From the NCBI GenBank assembly GCA_964549245.1, contig CAZJUO010000064.1, positions 1-7,049 of the forward strand: a DNA stretch of 7,049 nt, written 5' to 3'. The notes below the pieces were generated by a model. The model searched no databases. It was not told where the DNA came from and worked only from the letters and a program-made list of their open reading frames with translations. This stretch comes from CAZJUO01 sp964549245 (GTDB taxonomy: Bacteria > Patescibacteriota > Patescibacteriia > UBA10025 > JAHIVO01). A program made the translations under genes and the position numbers. Numbering within the stretch: position 1 is the stretch's first letter; each line of letters starts with the position of its first letter. Positions 5,605 to 7,049 of this stretch are shown here, in pieces.

Positions 5605-6152
5605 ATTTTGTTGTTTTTATTAATTGAATATTTTTGAAGTTCTTCTATTAATTTTTCAATTTTGCCCTTATATGAGTCGTCTTGTATACGGTCATTTTTA
5701 AACATGTCTTCAACGTTAGAAAAATAAACTACCGGAAGTATTGGCCTAGCTTTAAGTGCTATTAATATTGGAAGCAGCAGCTCTACTCCCCTACTGCCGC
5801 CAAAACCACCCGAAGATACTCCGCAAATACCAACCGGCACATCTTTCAGCTCATTTTTAATTTTATCCAAAAATATTTTTAATTCACCTGGAAATCCATG
5901 GTTATATTCCGGGGTAACAATTAGTAAACCATCGATACCATTAATAGCTTTCCTTGCCTGTTCTATAGCCTGATGATTTTCCCAAGGTGGGACCGTTTGG
6001 GCAGTGAGATAATCACGTACATCAATTATACTCGAACGTATTTTATTATTCTCTCTTATTTCCTTATAAATAAAATTAGATACTTTTTCCGATTGCCGTC
6101 CTTTTCTTGCTGTAGCGAGTAATATTTTTATAGTGGTTATATTGTTTTCCAT
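5601..6152 (-). CDS. NADPH-dependent FMN reductase-family flavoprotein
   Basis: Flavodoxin-fold oxidoreductase (the family of azoreductases, chromate and quinone reductases), 183 aa, normal for the family. The N-terminal strand IKILLATARKGRQSEKV (8-24) resembles the FMN-phosphate loop, where many relatives have GSxRxxS. The family hallmark PEYNHGFPGELKIFLD (81-96) and the glycine-rich GVSSGGFGGSRGVELL (111-126) form the rest of the FMN site and dimer face. Physiological substrate cannot be told from sequence. The stop (TGA, 5603-5601) overlaps the start of the peroxiredoxin, so the two are very probably made together. A role in supplying electrons to, or working alongside, the peroxiredoxin is an inference from this coupling. 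The gene starts 25 bases after the UPF0182 stop; an A/T-rich leader with no Shine-Dalgarno precedes the ATG. Confidence 0.92.
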   Translation of the reverse strand: MENNITTIKILLATARKGRQSEKVSNFIYKEIRENNKIRSSIIDVRDYLTAQTVPPWENHQAIEQARKAINGIDGLLIVTPEYNHGFPGELKIFLDKIKNELKDVPVGICGVSSGGFGGSRGVELLLPILIALKARPILPVVYFSNVEDMFKNDRIQDDSYKGKIEKLIEELQKYSINKNNKI

Positions 6153-6177
6153 ATTTTATTTATTAGCAAATCGTGCT

Positions 6178-7049
6178 TTATTTATTCAACTGATTCAATG
6201 TATTTCCGAGTTTTTCAATTTCTTCGCCGTACGTGCTCCAATCACCATTTTTTTGGGCCTCTAGCGCATTTTGGTAATACTGCTGCGCCTGGTTTATTAA
6301 CGATTGATCAGTAGTCGCCTCTTCACTTGATTGTTCTGGCGGTTGTTCCAAAGCAGTCTCACCACTTTCGGAAAATAATTGGCTCAATGCTCCACTAAGC
6401 GTTTCTGACATGATAATTTTATTTTCATACGCCACAATAACTCTTTTTAACTCCGGAATTAACCCGCCTTCTGCACGTAAGTATAGCGGACGAACGTAGA
6501 TAAGCGATTCTTCTATGGGAATAACCAGCAAATTACCTAAATTTACTTCAGAGCCGCGCTGATCCCAAAGGGATATTTGCCTAGATATTTCAGCGTCCTG
6601 GTTGATGCGGTTGATTATCTGTTTTGGGCCGTATACGAGTTTTTGTTTGGGAAATCGGTACACTACCAAGGAGCCATAGTTGTCACCATCCGACCGGGCA
6701 ACTATCCAGGCAGATAAATTATCCTTACTGCTCGGTGTGTAGGGCAGCATTAAAATAAATTCTTCTTTTTCTTCATCCGGCAGCTTCATAATAAGATGCC
6801 TCATCATAGGATCGGCAGCTTCTTCACTCGTCTTTGGTATTTCCCACTGGTCTTCTTTGTTGTAAAATATTTGAGGTTCTTCCATGTGATAGGTGGTATA
6901 TAAAGCTGTTTGGTATTTGAATATATCTTCCGGGTACCGTATATGGGCTTTAATGCTTTTTTCCATTTCTTCTAATGGTAAAAATACGTCAGGAAATATT
7001 TTCTTATAAGCCTGGATAATCGGATCGTCAGGATCGCTATTATATATTT
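6178..7049 (-). CDS. UPF0182 family membrane protein, C-terminal part (5' end outside window)
   Basis: The visible 289 residues are the C-terminal end of a UPF0182 (COG1615) protein, a family of roughly 900 residues with about seven N-terminal membrane helices and a large soluble C-terminal region; its function is unknown. The frame is open to the right edge (residues IYNSDPDDPIIQAYKK... before the Met at 6966), so that methionine is internal. Family-typical stretches are HIRYPEDIFKYQ, YHMEEPQIFYNKEDQWEIP, GNLLVIPIEESLIYVRPLYL, PELKRVIVAYENKIIM and TLSGALSQLF. A low-complexity Glu/Gln/Ser/Thr linker (about 6305-6360) leads to a final helical segment with NALEAQKNGDWSTYGEEIEKL, also usual at the end of this family. 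No membrane helix lies in the visible part. It is followed after 25 bases by the FMN reductase gene and is probably co-transcribed with it. Confidence 0.92.
   Translation of the reverse strand, partial: IYNSDPDDPIIQAYKKIFPDVFLPLEEMEKSIKAHIRYPEDIFKYQTALYTTYHMEEPQIFYNKEDQWEIPKTSEEAADPMMRHLIMKLPDEEKEEFILMLPYTPSSKDNLSAWIVARSDGDNYGSLVVYRFPKQKLVYGPKQIINRINQDAEISRQISLWDQRGSEVNLGNLLVIPIEESLIYVRPLYLRAEGGLIPELKRVIVAYENKIIMSETLSGALSQLFSESGETALEQPPEQSSEEATTDQSLINQAQQYYQNALEAQKNGDWSTYGEEIEKLGNTLNQLNK

Noticed and set aside
909..6152. UGA recoded as an amino acid, as in Absconditabacteria and Gracilibacteria
   Set aside because: TGA appears as a sensible stop of the FMN reductase (ATGA overlap) and no gene contains an in-frame TGA.
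6178..6966. Methionine at 6966 as the start of a 262-residue protein
   Set aside because: The frame stays open to the window edge and the upstream residues (DPIIQAYKKIFP) match UPF0182, so the gene is truncated by the window, not short.

Overview
This 7,049-base, AT-rich window carries six protein genes, all read on the minus strand, so transcription runs from high to low coordinates. Gene content and architecture suggest a member of the Candidate Phyla Radiation (Patescibacteria). The reasons are a sigma-region-4/HARE-HTH protein, a SecD with a rotamase-like insert, a secreted beta-propeller L,D-transpeptidase and very short intergenic gaps. This placement is inference from domain architecture, not from a marker-gene tree. 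Tryptophan is encoded by TGG and TGA serves as a stop, so nothing points to the UGA-glycine code of some CPR groups.

Layout from upstream (right) to downstream (left). (1) 7049-5023 is a probable operon: the C-terminal end of a UPF0182 membrane protein, an NADPH-dependent FMN reductase-family flavoprotein, and a 2-Cys peroxiredoxin of the AhpC type. The last two overlap by four bases (ATGA). (2) 4955-3549 is a secreted protein with a six-blade FG-GAP/VCBS-type propeller followed by a YkuD L,D-transpeptidase domain. It has its own promoter just after the peroxiredoxin stop codon. (3) 3468-909 is secD-secF, four bases apart, with a promoter in front and a hairpin/U-tract terminator behind. (4) 830-1 holds a near-consensus promoter driving a sigma-region-4 plus HARE-domain DNA-binding protein. 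It is interrupted by a 10-N assembly gap and runs off the left edge.

Functionally the window is mostly cell-envelope and export biology: SecDF pulls proteins across the membrane, the L,D-transpeptidase is an exported wall-modifying enzyme, and UPF0182 is a membrane protein of unknown function. A thiol-peroxide defence pair sits beside them. The most striking point is that the extracytoplasmic part of SecD contains a parvulin-type prolyl isomerase domain whose first strand (RASHILL) lies after the last strand (YGYHII), as in a circular permutation. Other points of interest are three promoters sharing a TGC-TAnAnT extended -10, the lack of Shine-Dalgarno sequences at the visible starts, and a recent blade duplication in the propeller gene.
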